A stretch of DNA of 11,155 nucleotides from CF-113 sp035716135 (GCA_035716135.1 DASTKD010000643.1:1-11155); one strand, 5' to 3'; shown: positions 1 through 7,124, numbered from the stretch's first letter. Made by a program: numbers and translations. The notes: generated by a model from the letters alone, not told the origin.

Positions 1-474
1 GCTCCTCTGACCTGATTGATCTTGCGCTAAGGTCGGAGGTCGCACATCTTCCGGCACGGGTTCCTCGCCCGCCGGAGCAGGCACCAGTGACTGAGTAACG
101 GGTAATAGCGATTCCATCTCATCATAAGCAGGGTGTTGAGGTTGGAGCAGGTGACGTAAAGACAACGTGGGAGCAGAATCGCGCGGAACTTCTGGAGGCA
201 CAAGGTCGGAGAGTATCGCGCGTTTTTCTGGTAGCGCGGCTTCTTCGAATGGCTGCTCCATTTCTGGTAGATCGGTCATCCTGCCGGCAAAAGTTGCGGG
301 TGCGATTGAAAACGGGGCGGTTTCTGTCGCCACTGCTGGTTGGTCATGAAAGACCGGCAGATCCGTTTGTGCAACGAGTTGAGGAGTGGGCGCGAACAGG
401 GGCGTAATGAGCGGCTGTACCCCAACATTGCTGCTCAGGCTTTGCGCGGCCAGATGCAAAAATAGATCAGTCAT
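1..474 (-). CDS. Proline-rich eCIS accessory protein, 3' end cut by window edge
   Basis: The reading frame starts with ATG at 474 and stays open for 158 codons to the left edge, so the C-terminus is missing. The ATG overlaps the TGA stop of the preceding baseplate chaperone gene (ATGA at 474-471), which indicates translational coupling in the same operon. The first ~12 residues (MTDLFLHLAAQS) look like a short amphipathic helix. It is followed by a Val/Pro stretch (VGVQPLITPLFAP, residues 17-29) and then a long, probably disordered Pro/Glu/Ala-rich region with no predicted fold. A TDLP motif recurs at residues 37-40 and 67-70. Small disordered proteins with a helical start and a proline-rich 'LFAP/LFEP' segment occur at this operon position in other eCIS loci (recalled from family knowledge, not searched). 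Function is unknown; a structural linker or assembly factor is possible. The reading frame is certain and the role is not. Confidence 0.8.
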   Translation of the reverse strand, partial: MTDLFLHLAAQSLSSNVGVQPLITPLFAPTPQLVAQTDLPVFHDQPAVATETAPFSIAPATFAGRMTDLPEMEQPFEEAALPEKRAILSDLVPPEVPRDSAPTLSLRHLLQPQHPAYDEMESLLPVTQSLVPAPAGEEPVPEDVRPPTLAQDQSGQRS

Positions 475-1226
475 GAGCGGATCAACTCTAGATAAAACTG
501 GCGGCGTACCGCGCTTAGAGCAAGAATATCGCTTTCGCGCCAACCGTAGGCGGAGGCGACGGTATGCACATCGCGCAGCAGTCGTTTTGCCAACGTTTCG
601 AGTTCCGTCCAGAAAAATGAGACGATGTCAAAAAGCGTCGTCCAGTCGTGCTGGCACGCGGGACAATGCAGCGCAAATTCCATCTCGGCCAGCGGGTCAC
701 GTTCGATAACGGCCCCGGATAGCGCTTGCAGAACATTTTCGGGCAGATTTTCAACACTTACATCCTGTTCATCCCGCGTAGCCCCCACGACACATTGCTC
801 AATCAAGAGACGGCTCCCTTCTCGCGTATCAACAGCACGCGCGATAGATGCCAGGTCGGCGCTCGTCGGTACGCGAAAGTTCAGGGTAAAGGCATCGACG
901 CTCAACGTGTAAATGTGTTCCGAGAGTTCGCCTGGCCCGACAGGCGCTTCCACTGCGGCAGGCAACATTGCCCGGAGATCGAGAGTGAACTCGAGTTTTT
1001 CGTTGCAGCGGGGACATTGCACGAAACACATTGCCACTGTTCCCAGCGTTTTTTGACGCAGTAGCAGTAACTGGCTATTGCGCTGCCCGATGGTCAGGGA
1101 ACTCAACGCGGCTGGCGAAAACGCAGGCAGAGCAACGGCCAGTAACAACAAAGCCCGGTCTACAGCATGTTTCTGCTGCCCTACCTCCCAGACATACAAA
1201 ATATCACTGGCTGATAACGCGCGCAT
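471..1226 (-). CDS. T4-family baseplate hub assembly chaperone (eCIS)
   Basis: This 251-residue protein fits the size and layout of the T4-type 'baseplate hub assembly chaperone' family, which in eCIS operons follows the tail tube gene. The N-terminal half is helical (residues 1-62). Two CxxC pairs follow, C71/C74 (QCPRC) and C188/C191 (HCPAC), spaced as the two halves of a zinc ribbon. The C-terminal helices (about 197-250, FFWTELETLAKRLLRDVHTVASAYGWRESDILAL) match the family's usual ending, where the YGW..SDIL segment is typical. The likely role is cytoplasmic help in assembling the baseplate or hub. It may not stay in the finished particle. The ATG lies 3 bp after the tube stop and has no good ribosome binding site of its own, so translation is probably coupled to the tube. 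Its own stop overlaps the next start. The family call rests on motif memory and gene order. Confidence 0.82.
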   Translation of the reverse strand: MRALSASDILYVWEVGQQKHAVDRALLLLAVALPAFSPAALSSLTIGQRNSQLLLLRQKTLGTVAMCFVQCPRCNEKLEFTLDLRAMLPAAVEAPVGPGELSEHIYTLSVDAFTLNFRVPTSADLASIARAVDTREGSRLLIEQCVVGATRDEQDVSVENLPENVLQALSGAVIERDPLAEMEFALHCPACQHDWTTLFDIVSFFWTELETLAKRLLRDVHTVASAYGWRESDILALSAVRRQFYLELIRS

Positions 1227-1229
1227 GGC

Positions 1230-1763
1230 TTATGCCAGCTTCGTTTCCGTTGGCTCGGTGACGCTCGTGTCGCGCTGCCAGCCCTCGTTTTCCAGCTTGA
1301 GTGTCTGAATAGCGACGGCGTTCGCGCTGGCGTCCAGATCGGGCAGGGCGGTAAATTCCGAGACCCAGCAGCGATAGACGTTATAGGCCATCACTTTCTG
1401 ACCGGCCTCGTTATATAGTTCGATAATGATGTCTTTGCGGAAATCCTGCAAAGACATCTCCTGACCGAGCTGCCCTCGATTGGCAAAATCCCAGATTTTA
1501 GTCGCCCAGTTCTCGAACTCCAGGTCGTGGGTAACGCCGCGCTCAAGGGTAATCGCCGCGTATTCTGTCTGCCCTGGTGATTTGCGCACAGCACTGGGAT
1601 CGCCGCCTTCGCGGTGTGTCACCACCTGTGTCGTGCGCGTCAGACCGCCTACCTTGCTCACGCCGGCGACATATTTGCCGTCCCACATGACGCGGAACTT
1701 AAAACTCTTGTAGGGATCATAGCGAGAGGCATTTACCACAAATTGTGTATTCTTGTCGGCCAC
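1230..1763 (-). CDS. eCIS inner tail tube protein (T4 gp19-like)
   Basis: This 177-residue protein would stack into hexameric rings forming the rigid inner tube that contraction of the sheath drives outward. The N-terminus (DPYKSFKFRVMWDGKYVAGVSKV, residues 16-38) is the hallmark start of the gp19/Afp1-type family: an 'F.F.V..DG..VAG.S.V.GL' strand pair. It is followed by the GGDPSAVRKSPGQTEYAAITLERGVTHD segment (residues 53-80) and a C-terminal strand with LKLENEGW (residues 155-162). The start is GTG at 1763, preceded by a strong AAGGAG site six bases upstream. That site overlaps the TAA stop of the sheath gene, so sheath and tube are translationally linked. That suits two proteins needed in a fixed ratio. 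Length is slightly above the ~150-residue norm because of a charged C-terminal tail (RDTSVTEPTETKLA). Only one tube paralogue is visible; some eCIS carry two or three. Confidence 0.95.
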   Translation of the reverse strand: MADKNTQFVVNASRYDPYKSFKFRVMWDGKYVAGVSKVGGLTRTTQVVTHREGGDPSAVRKSPGQTEYAAITLERGVTHDLEFENWATKIWDFANRGQLGQEMSLQDFRKDIIIELYNEAGQKVMAYNVYRCWVSEFTALPDLDASANAVAIQTLKLENEGWQRDTSVTEPTETKLA

Positions 1764-1773
1764 AGCACACTCC

Positions 1774-3519
1774 TTACATAGCTGCTTGACCAGCCGATGG
1801 CTGGATGTAGAGAACCACGAACTCAGCCGGTTTCACAGGGGCAAACCCTACATAGATGCTGACAATCCCCCGGTCAATATCCGTCTGGGTATTGGTTGTA
1901 CTATCACACTGGACAAAATAGGCATCTTTGGGCGACTGGCCCTGAAAGGCTCCCTGGCGGAACAGATCGTTCATGAACCCGCCGATGCTGAGGCGCAGTT
2001 GCGCCCAGAGCGGCTCGTCATTCGGCTCGAAGACAGCCCAGCGTGTCGCGCGATAGAGGCTTTCCTCGATATAGAGAGCCAGGCGACGGACGGGAATGTA
2101 TTTCCAATCGGAACTGAGAATGTCGGCTCCTTGCAAGGTACGCGCGCCCCAGACAACAGGGCCAACGCCCGGCATGGTACGCAGGCAGTTCACTCCCAGG
2201 GGGTTGAGTACGCCATTTTCGGGATCGGTTAGCGGAATGCTCAATTCAGATATGCCCGCGATGGTCGCGCTCAAGCCCGCCGCCGCTTTCCATACCCCGC
2301 GCTGTGTATCTGTGCGAGCCATAATGCCTGCGATAGCGCCAGATGGAGCATACGTTTTCCATGAACCCGCTCGTTTGTAGCGAGGGAAGAACACCATCGC
2401 GTTGGCGCTGGAGGTTCCCAGGTTCTTGACGGGGTCCAGCATCTCTTGCGCCACCGTCTGCTTATCCTTCCAGCGCGTGGGCGGATCGAGCAGCAGCATC
2501 GCCCGCCGCCGCTCGCAATAGGCAGCAGCAGACCCAACCACTTCTGGATCGACATCATCATTGTTGTATGGCGGGATACAAAGTAGATTGAACAGATCAA
2601 CCTTTTCTAAAGCATAGAGGCCCTTTTTGTCCAGATCGAAGGTGTCACCCTCGCCGCCGAGAAAATCAGCGCCGGTAAGCGACAAGCCATCATCCTTGAT
2701 CTGTGCTGCCGCTTCTACCTTCCCTGTAGACGGGACGGTCACACTTTGTGGAAGTGAGCCGGGGACGAAGACAAGATTCGAGCCGGTCGCCAATACCTGA
2801 TCTACGCGCTGGGGAGAATCCAGCTTCACCGTCACATTGCGAAATGTCTCGGATAGATGGGTTTTGGCATCCATGACGACAAGATTAAACAGGTCTGCTT
2901 TGTTCAACCCGTAGCGACTTTGCGCATCGTTGTCGTCCCTTACATCGGGAGCGTCAATGCTGGCGCTGAGGTTATTGCTCCACGAACCGGGGTCACGGGC
3001 TTCCAGAGTCAGGCCGCCAACGGTCAAAACAGCGTTGGTTGTCGAGGTAGGCGCAGGCGCTGCTACTGTTGCCGGTACATTGCTTGAGGAGGCGGCGGAT
3101 TTGCTCGCCTGGCTCTTTGAACCCGGCGCGTTTTGAGCGCTCGTGCCGGATTGATCGGCAGGTTGGCTCTGACCACCAGCATTGGGTACCTCTGTCACTG
3201 TCACCGCCGGTACGGGAGGCATCGGCGGCGGAGTATCTTTCCCTGACGGGTGGTAGAGGCGCACAATGACGGCTCGCGTCCCGCCATTCATGTAAAAGTC
3301 GCGCACGGCATCGGGAAGATAACTTTGCGACCACGAGCCACCAAAGCTTTCCTCGAAGTCGGAGTAGCTGGTGGTAATTGTGGCCTGGTTGACGGGGCCG
3401 CGCAGTGTGCGTCCGATGAAGGCGGTAATCGAAGTAGAGACGCCAACAATCGTGTGGGAACCGCTCGGCACCTCCTGGATGTAGACGCCAGGATAGGAAA
3501 TAGCGGGTACAACAGGCAT
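1774..3519 (-). CDS. eCIS contractile tail sheath protein
   Basis: This is the contractile outer sheath. Subunits surround the inner tube and change from extended to contracted state to push the tube and its cargo through a target envelope. I chose the ATG at 3519 (581 residues, MPVVPAISYPGVYIQEV) because GAGG sits six bases upstream and the protein then begins with the canonical 'YPGVYIQEVPSG' sheath start. An in-frame ATG at 3570 would only add 17 unlike residues. The C-terminal half carries the conserved sheath core: RGVWKAAAG (about 407-415), NCLRTMPGVGPVVWGARTL (444-462), YIPVRRLALYIEESLYRATRWAVFEPN (474-500), FRQGAFQG (520-527) and the final handshake strands (VSIYVGFAPVKPAEFVVLYI, 553-572). 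A Pro/Ser/Ala/Gln-rich linker of about 70 residues (95-163) interrupts the N-terminal half. The single-gene sheath with phage-type C-terminus separates it from the type VI TssB/TssC pair. Confidence 0.96.
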   Translation of the reverse strand: MPVVPAISYPGVYIQEVPSGSHTIVGVSTSITAFIGRTLRGPVNQATITTSYSDFEESFGGSWSQSYLPDAVRDFYMNGGTRAVIVRLYHPSGKDTPPPMPPVPAVTVTEVPNAGGQSQPADQSGTSAQNAPGSKSQASKSAASSSNVPATVAAPAPTSTTNAVLTVGGLTLEARDPGSWSNNLSASIDAPDVRDDNDAQSRYGLNKADLFNLVVMDAKTHLSETFRNVTVKLDSPQRVDQVLATGSNLVFVPGSLPQSVTVPSTGKVEAAAQIKDDGLSLTGADFLGGEGDTFDLDKKGLYALEKVDLFNLLCIPPYNNDDVDPEVVGSAAAYCERRRAMLLLDPPTRWKDKQTVAQEMLDPVKNLGTSSANAMVFFPRYKRAGSWKTYAPSGAIAGIMARTDTQRGVWKAAAGLSATIAGISELSIPLTDPENGVLNPLGVNCLRTMPGVGPVVWGARTLQGADILSSDWKYIPVRRLALYIEESLYRATRWAVFEPNDEPLWAQLRLSIGGFMNDLFRQGAFQGQSPKDAYFVQCDSTTNTQTDIDRGIVSIYVGFAPVKPAEFVVLYIQPSAGQAAM

Positions 3520-3523
3520 AGCG

Positions 3524-3531
3524 ATCCTCGT
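3524..3531 (-). promoter_or_regulatory. Ribosome binding site that fixes the sheath start
   Basis: On the minus strand the sequence AACGAGGATCGCTATG places GAGG six bases before the ATG at 3519. No comparable site precedes the in-frame ATG at 3570. This decides the shorter sheath start. Confidence 0.65.
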
Positions 3532-3589
3532 TTCTAGTAGTCGAGCAAGGCATTGGACAACGCTCTCCATCTCTGCTATGAGGTGACTT

Positions 3590-3614
3590 AATACAACAGG
3601 GGTGTTGTTGTATT
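3590..3614. repeat. Perfect 9-bp inverted repeat upstream of the sheath gene
   Basis: AATACAACA (3590-3598) and its exact complement TGTTGTATT (3606-3614) flank a 7-base loop (GGGGTGT). On the plus strand it is followed by only three further T. On the minus strand, which is the coding direction, no T-run follows, so it is not a convincing terminator for DUF6519. It overlaps the predicted start point of the sheath promoter, which would suit an operator or a 5' UTR hairpin. Confidence 0.5.
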
Positions 3615-3641
3615 TTTATGCCGGGATAGTTGAGCTAACAA
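3613..3641 (-). promoter_or_regulatory. Candidate promoter for the sheath operon
   Basis: Read on the minus strand, TTGTTA (3641-3636, 4/6 to the -35 consensus) is separated by exactly 17 bp from TAAAAA (3618-3613, 4/6 to the -10). Transcription would start near 3606, about 90 bp before the sheath ATG and inside the stem-loop at 3590-3614. A weaker alternative lies upstream (TTGTTT, 17 bp, TATCTT). Consensus matching in an AT-rich gap is weak evidence. Confidence 0.3.
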
Positions 3642-3716
3642 TTACAAGATAACATATATTATTTGCGAAAACAAGGGCTATTGCGGGTCTCTATTCTCAT
3701 ATGACGACAACTCCCT

Positions 3717-5630
3717 CTATTGTAGTGTCACCATAATATCAATCATGCCTGGAACAGCCTCATCGTCCTCCGTCGCTGGATTGGGAAGAATATCGTCAGC
3801 ATCAGCGCTGGTCTCTGGTGAATAGGCATGCAGCGCTTTACCCACCAGCGAACCGGCATGGAAAAACTCGCGGACAGAACCAGTTTTTGTAGCACACCCA
3901 TCTTTTTCAGCGACCGTCAGCAGATCGCCTGCTTCAACGGCCCCGACCACCTTGCAGCGAGCGCGGCCATACACCGTGACGCGGTAACGCTGCTCCCCGT
4001 CCGCCTCAGTTGCTCCTGATACAACGCCGAATATCAATTTCGCGTTCTCTCGATTGGCTCTCGTCACCTGTAAGTTCGTGCCTGGTATAAGAGAAACGAG
4101 GTCTCCTGATCCGAGTTTTTCGCGGGAGGTACACTCCTCATACAAAACATTTCTCTCGACTACCTGCACCTCCTCGATGATTTCGGCTTTGACCTCCTCT
4201 GGCCTCTTCATATGCGTAGTGCGCTCGGTAAGCACCGGCAGGGGAGCAAAGATTCTGCGCAAGTCTTTCGCTACTGTCCAGCCCTGTTTGCGGAGATGCA
4301 AGAGCGCCAGCGGGCAATAATGGTGCTGGATGCCACGAGCTCGTTGTGCCAGTGGACCATTCACGTCACAGGGCCACTCGACATCGTTCAGCAGCGTGCG
4401 CGCTGGCAGCAACCAGTAGTCGCCCACATTGTATGAGCTACTGCCAGAAAAGCATACCTGGATGCCGTGTTCCAGATCGAGCCAGATGTTCTCTTCAACA
4501 GAGCGTGTGCCGTTTTCTGGCGCATTTGCCCGGCTATGATCCCAGCGGCGAATCAGGAGTGTAGCCGCTTTTCCTTGATCCTGTTGAGCCAGCCTCTCCA
4601 ATATCTGCGCGTGCTGCCCGACCAGCGTCACCTCTCGCCGTGTCGCATCAGGAGCATTGCTTACCTGGTAGAGTGGCAGCGTATACCCGCGCAATACGGT
4701 CTCGTCATTGACAAACTCGACCCAATCTCCCTTTTGCAATTGTGTCAGATCGCGCCCCAGGTCGCTCACAATAAGAGTACACTGCGCGGTATCAGGCTCT
4801 ATTTTCTCGTATGAGAGGATGTGTTCGATGTCAAAGACAATGGAAGCGTTCTCACGAGACCATTTGAAAGTGGCTTTGCCGTCATGTACGCGGTGTATCT
4901 CCACGCGGTAAAGCTGGTTATCCAGCATAGTGCTATTTGAAATATGGCGAGCAGCCAATTTCCCTTTCTTCTCGTGCCGGTGAACCAGTCCATTCCATTC
5001 GGGCAGATCGACTATCTCTTCATAGGTCACATGGCCGCCCCTGACGAGTATTTCATGGCTATGTTCGTGGGTAATGGGCAGCAATTTCACCTGCCATATC
5101 GTCTGCACGCGAGTCGTCGTGTCTATTCCACCGAGAGCAATTTCGCGCAGGGAGGCATCTTCAAAGGCCGTAATATGGCGTTGCCATACATCGAGATAGA
5201 CAAGGCAGCGATCTTTGAGCGTCGAAGTTATACGCGCCTGGGGGTAGTATGGCTGCTCTGAGAAGGGTACATCTTGTTCGTTTTCGCATAGCACACCATC
5301 AACATAATAGCGTCCCGCGCTTATGGAAAATTCCGGCAACGCCTGGCTGCCGCCCTCTGGCTCCCGTTGCTTCCGGGAAGCTTGCGCGTCGAGAGCCGAT
5401 AGGTGTTGCGTCATATCATCGTTGTTCTCAATAACGATCTTAAACCCTGCTGTTAGCTGCGAAGCGCCGCTGGAGCCGAGCATATCTTTAAGCTGCGTCT
5501 CAAAGATATAATTCAAAATATCGATCTGCTCATTCCAATCGGCATCCAGTTGCACCCGTCCCTGCTGCATACGCACGCTGCGATAGTGCCTTCTGGGATC
5601 AAATGTCAATCGTGAGAAATCGCCTTGCAT
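3717..5630 (-). CDS. DUF6519 protein, probable eCIS-associated fibre/baseplate accessory
   Basis: This 637-residue protein opens with the diagnostic DUF6519 signature: GDFSRLTFDP (3-12), then MQQGRVQLDADWNEQ (21-35). Other family blocks are GRYYVDGVLCEN (106-117), YLDVWQRHITAFED (145-158), IALGGIDTTTRVQTIWQVK (164-182), YRVEIH...ATFKWSRENASIVF (241-266) and LLIRRWD (358-364). The fold is mostly beta with no signal peptide or membrane helix. The last ~110 residues (EAGDLLTVAEKDGCATKTG, then GSLVGKAL, ending DIMVTLQ) resemble beta-rich head modules in phage tail-fibre C-termini. This makes a fibre, spike or capping role an attractive inference; the biochemical function of DUF6519 is not known to me. 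The start is supported by GAGG with an 8-base spacer. It begins 28 bp after the DUF4157 stop, so the two are very likely co-transcribed. Family call strong, role weak. Confidence 0.85.
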   Translation of the reverse strand: MQGDFSRLTFDPRRHYRSVRMQQGRVQLDADWNEQIDILNYIFETQLKDMLGSSGASQLTAGFKIVIENNDDMTQHLSALDAQASRKQREPEGGSQALPEFSISAGRYYVDGVLCENEQDVPFSEQPYYPQARITSTLKDRCLVYLDVWQRHITAFEDASLREIALGGIDTTTRVQTIWQVKLLPITHEHSHEILVRGGHVTYEEIVDLPEWNGLVHRHEKKGKLAARHISNSTMLDNQLYRVEIHRVHDGKATFKWSRENASIVFDIEHILSYEKIEPDTAQCTLIVSDLGRDLTQLQKGDWVEFVNDETVLRGYTLPLYQVSNAPDATRREVTLVGQHAQILERLAQQDQGKAATLLIRRWDHSRANAPENGTRSVEENIWLDLEHGIQVCFSGSSSYNVGDYWLLPARTLLNDVEWPCDVNGPLAQRARGIQHHYCPLALLHLRKQGWTVAKDLRRIFAPLPVLTERTTHMKRPEEVKAEIIEEVQVVERNVLYEECTSREKLGSGDLVSLIPGTNLQVTRANRENAKLIFGVVSGATEADGEQRYRVTVYGRARCKVVGAVEAGDLLTVAEKDGCATKTGSVREFFHAGSLVGKALHAYSPETSADADDILPNPATEDDEAVPGMIDIMVTLQ

Positions 5631-5658
5631 AGCTGCTTCCTCTCTACTTACATACTTG

Positions 5659-7059
5659 TCAACTTTCCGTTACCACACTTAATATCGTCAGTCCCTTTGA
5701 GTTGGTATACCCCCTTTTCTGTTTTGGCTTGCCTATAGCGTAGCCAGTGGATTTTGTCTTAGATGCCTTTGTCGGGTATCTTGCATAGGGATCAGGCTGT
5801 TTCGTACCCTCATTGTATGTACTATCCCATTCAACGGTAGCCGTATGTGTCAACTGGCCTCCCGAAGCCGCAGGTAAGCCATGAGGGGCGCTGGTCATAC
5901 TGAAAAGGCCACCCGCCGCTTTGACAGTACCTCGATTAAATCCGAAAGTGGAAGGCGCAGCAGTTGTCGGATAAAACTCTGCCGTACCGGTTATAGTGAA
6001 TGTTCCCCTCGTTGTGTTTTTGGACGGACCTCTCCCCTTGATCGAACACAGGCTAAAGGTATCTTCTCCCCCATCTTTTACGGTCCCACTGCCTTCGGCT
6101 TCCCATAGTTCCCAGTAATCATTTTCTGTGGCATATGGCGCTGAGCCTTTCGAAACAACATAGTCATCTATTTCCGCAGACGTCAGCATATTCACGTCGT
6201 TGACTTTATACACATCGAAGGCGCGTTGTATGTGTTGGATAATTACTCCCTGTACTGGTGGATTCACACTCCAGGCTCTACGACGTTCAAAATAGCCGCA
6301 GTCACCCTCCTGGGGCGTCCCGGTGGCTGTCGCAGAAAGAGCAGGTATCGCGGGCGCGCCGGACCCTGTTATCGTTCGTTGCACATACTGCAAGTTCTGT
6401 ACTGTAGGCTGTAATTGAGCGGAAATAGTGATGGCTCCCTTGCTCTCGTTGTGGCCCCCGGCAACTTGATCGAGCAACTCTTCCGCCGATTGACCTGCGG
6501 TGACTTGTTGTGCGACGGCCTCGGCATGTTGTTCATACCTATCCCCCGCCCGTCCAACGCCTTGCGCAAGCCTGACGCCTGCTCGCTGCTGGACTACATG
6601 TGCCGCCTCATGCGCGACCGTCCGGACATCCGCTGCCCTGGCAAAGACAACATGATTTCCGGTCGTATAGGCAGAGGCGCGTATTGCTTCAGCGCTCCTG
6701 GCGGCCTGTGACCCCAGATGCGCCTGTATCCCGCTAATATCGTGGTGTCCAAAGGATTGCTGAATGCGCGCGGCATAAGGGAGACGGCTGGCTGGAGTTC
6801 GTATACCCTGCCCGGCAGCCTGCCGTATGTCTCTGGGAGAGAGATCATCTGGCGGGGAGATGGGAAGAGAGGCCAGAGAATATCCTGGGCCTCTGGCCGA
6901 TCCGCTCTGCTCCACCGGGTTCACGGATTGATCGGCAAGGGCGGCAACGGATTGCGCGCGCAAGGATTGGACGGATGTGGCTTTTCTGGCCGGGGAGGGC
7001 GGCCGCTTTGAAAGCGGGGCGTGCTGAGAACGAGGTACGTGCATTCGATCCTGTCGCAT
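5659..7059 (-). CDS. DUF4157 putative metallopeptidase with novel C-terminal domain (eCIS)
   Basis: With the ATG at 7059 the product is 466 residues. Residues 1-85 are basic, Pro/Ser-rich and probably disordered. Residues about 92-160 are the DUF4157 domain: LPYAARIQQSFG, then the zinc-protease motif HEAAH (150-154) inside TVAHEAAHVVQQ. The usual tail with DRYEQHAEAVA and SAEELLDQV follows (173-199). Residues about 210-466 are Gly/Thr/aromatic-rich, probably beta-structured, with two cysteines; I do not recognise this domain. DUF4157 is one of the commonest eCIS-linked domains and is thought to process or load cargo, so the C-terminal part is a candidate effector or target-binding module (inference). 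The start is uncertain. The frame is open back to a TTG at 7152. The ATG at 7113 has GAAGG five bases upstream but lies inside a palindrome. The ATG at 7059 has GAGAGG at 12 bases. The ATG at 7044 is also possible. Confidence 0.88.
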   Translation of the reverse strand: MRQDRMHVPRSQHAPLSKRPPSPARKATSVQSLRAQSVAALADQSVNPVEQSGSARGPGYSLASLPISPPDDLSPRDIRQAAGQGIRTPASRLPYAARIQQSFGHHDISGIQAHLGSQAARSAEAIRASAYTTGNHVVFARAADVRTVAHEAAHVVQQRAGVRLAQGVGRAGDRYEQHAEAVAQQVTAGQSAEELLDQVAGGHNESKGAITISAQLQPTVQNLQYVQRTITGSGAPAIPALSATATGTPQEGDCGYFERRRAWSVNPPVQGVIIQHIQRAFDVYKVNDVNMLTSAEIDDYVVSKGSAPYATENDYWELWEAEGSGTVKDGGEDTFSLCSIKGRGPSKNTTRGTFTITGTAEFYPTTAAPSTFGFNRGTVKAAGGLFSMTSAPHGLPAASGGQLTHTATVEWDSTYNEGTKQPDPYARYPTKASKTKSTGYAIGKPKQKRGYTNSKGLTILSVVTES

Positions 7060-7102
7060 CAAGAGAAGGTTCCTCTCTAACATGTTTGGGCCAATCACTC
7101 GA

Positions 7103-7124
7103 TGAAGGCACATATGTGCCTTCA
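7103..7124. promoter_or_regulatory. 22-bp perfect palindrome before the DUF4157 gene
   Basis: The half-site TGAAGGCACAT is followed immediately by its exact complement ATGTGCCTTCA, with centre CATATG at 7111-7116. Symmetry ends on both sides after 11 bp. It lies 44 bp upstream of the chosen DUF4157 start, or inside the N-terminal codons if the TTG at 7152 is used. A gapless 22-bp palindrome of mixed base composition fits an operator for a dimeric repressor. Confidence 0.6.

Larger units (their letters stand above)
3520..3716. other. Intergenic gap between DUF6519 and sheath genes
   Basis: This 197-bp AT-richer gap is the only break of any size in the minus-strand cluster. It holds a weak promoter-like pair, one perfect stem-loop and the sheath ribosome binding site. 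I see no gene in it. The gap suggests that the structural operon (sheath onward) can be expressed separately from the DUF4157-DUF6519 pair upstream. Confidence 0.7.

Noticed and set aside
1753..2232. A 159-codon plus-strand open frame across the tube and sheath genes
   Set aside because: It lies antisense to well-supported sheath sequence, shows no recognisable domain, and is explained by the codon bias of the gene on the other strand.
1230..3519. Type VI secretion system
   Set aside because: The sheath is one long phage-type protein rather than a TssB/TssC pair, and the tube is gp19-like rather than Hcp-like. No Tss membrane-complex genes are seen.
1774..3570. Longer sheath start at 3570
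   Set aside because: The additional 17 residues do not resemble a sheath N-terminus, and the good ribosome binding site belongs to the ATG at 3519.
3590..3614. The inverted repeat as a terminator for DUF6519
   Set aside because: A terminator for the minus-strand gene would need a T-run after the stem on that strand. The short T-run is on the other strand.
4467..4814. A 115-codon plus-strand open frame inside DUF6519
   Set aside because: It lies antisense to conserved DUF6519 blocks, has low-complexity composition and no ribosome binding site. It is a shadow frame.
1..7059. Ordinary contractile-tailed prophage
   Set aside because: There is no capsid, portal, terminase, lysis or integrase gene. 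DUF4157 and the T4-type hub chaperone next to the sheath point to an eCIS. Genes beyond the left edge cannot be excluded.
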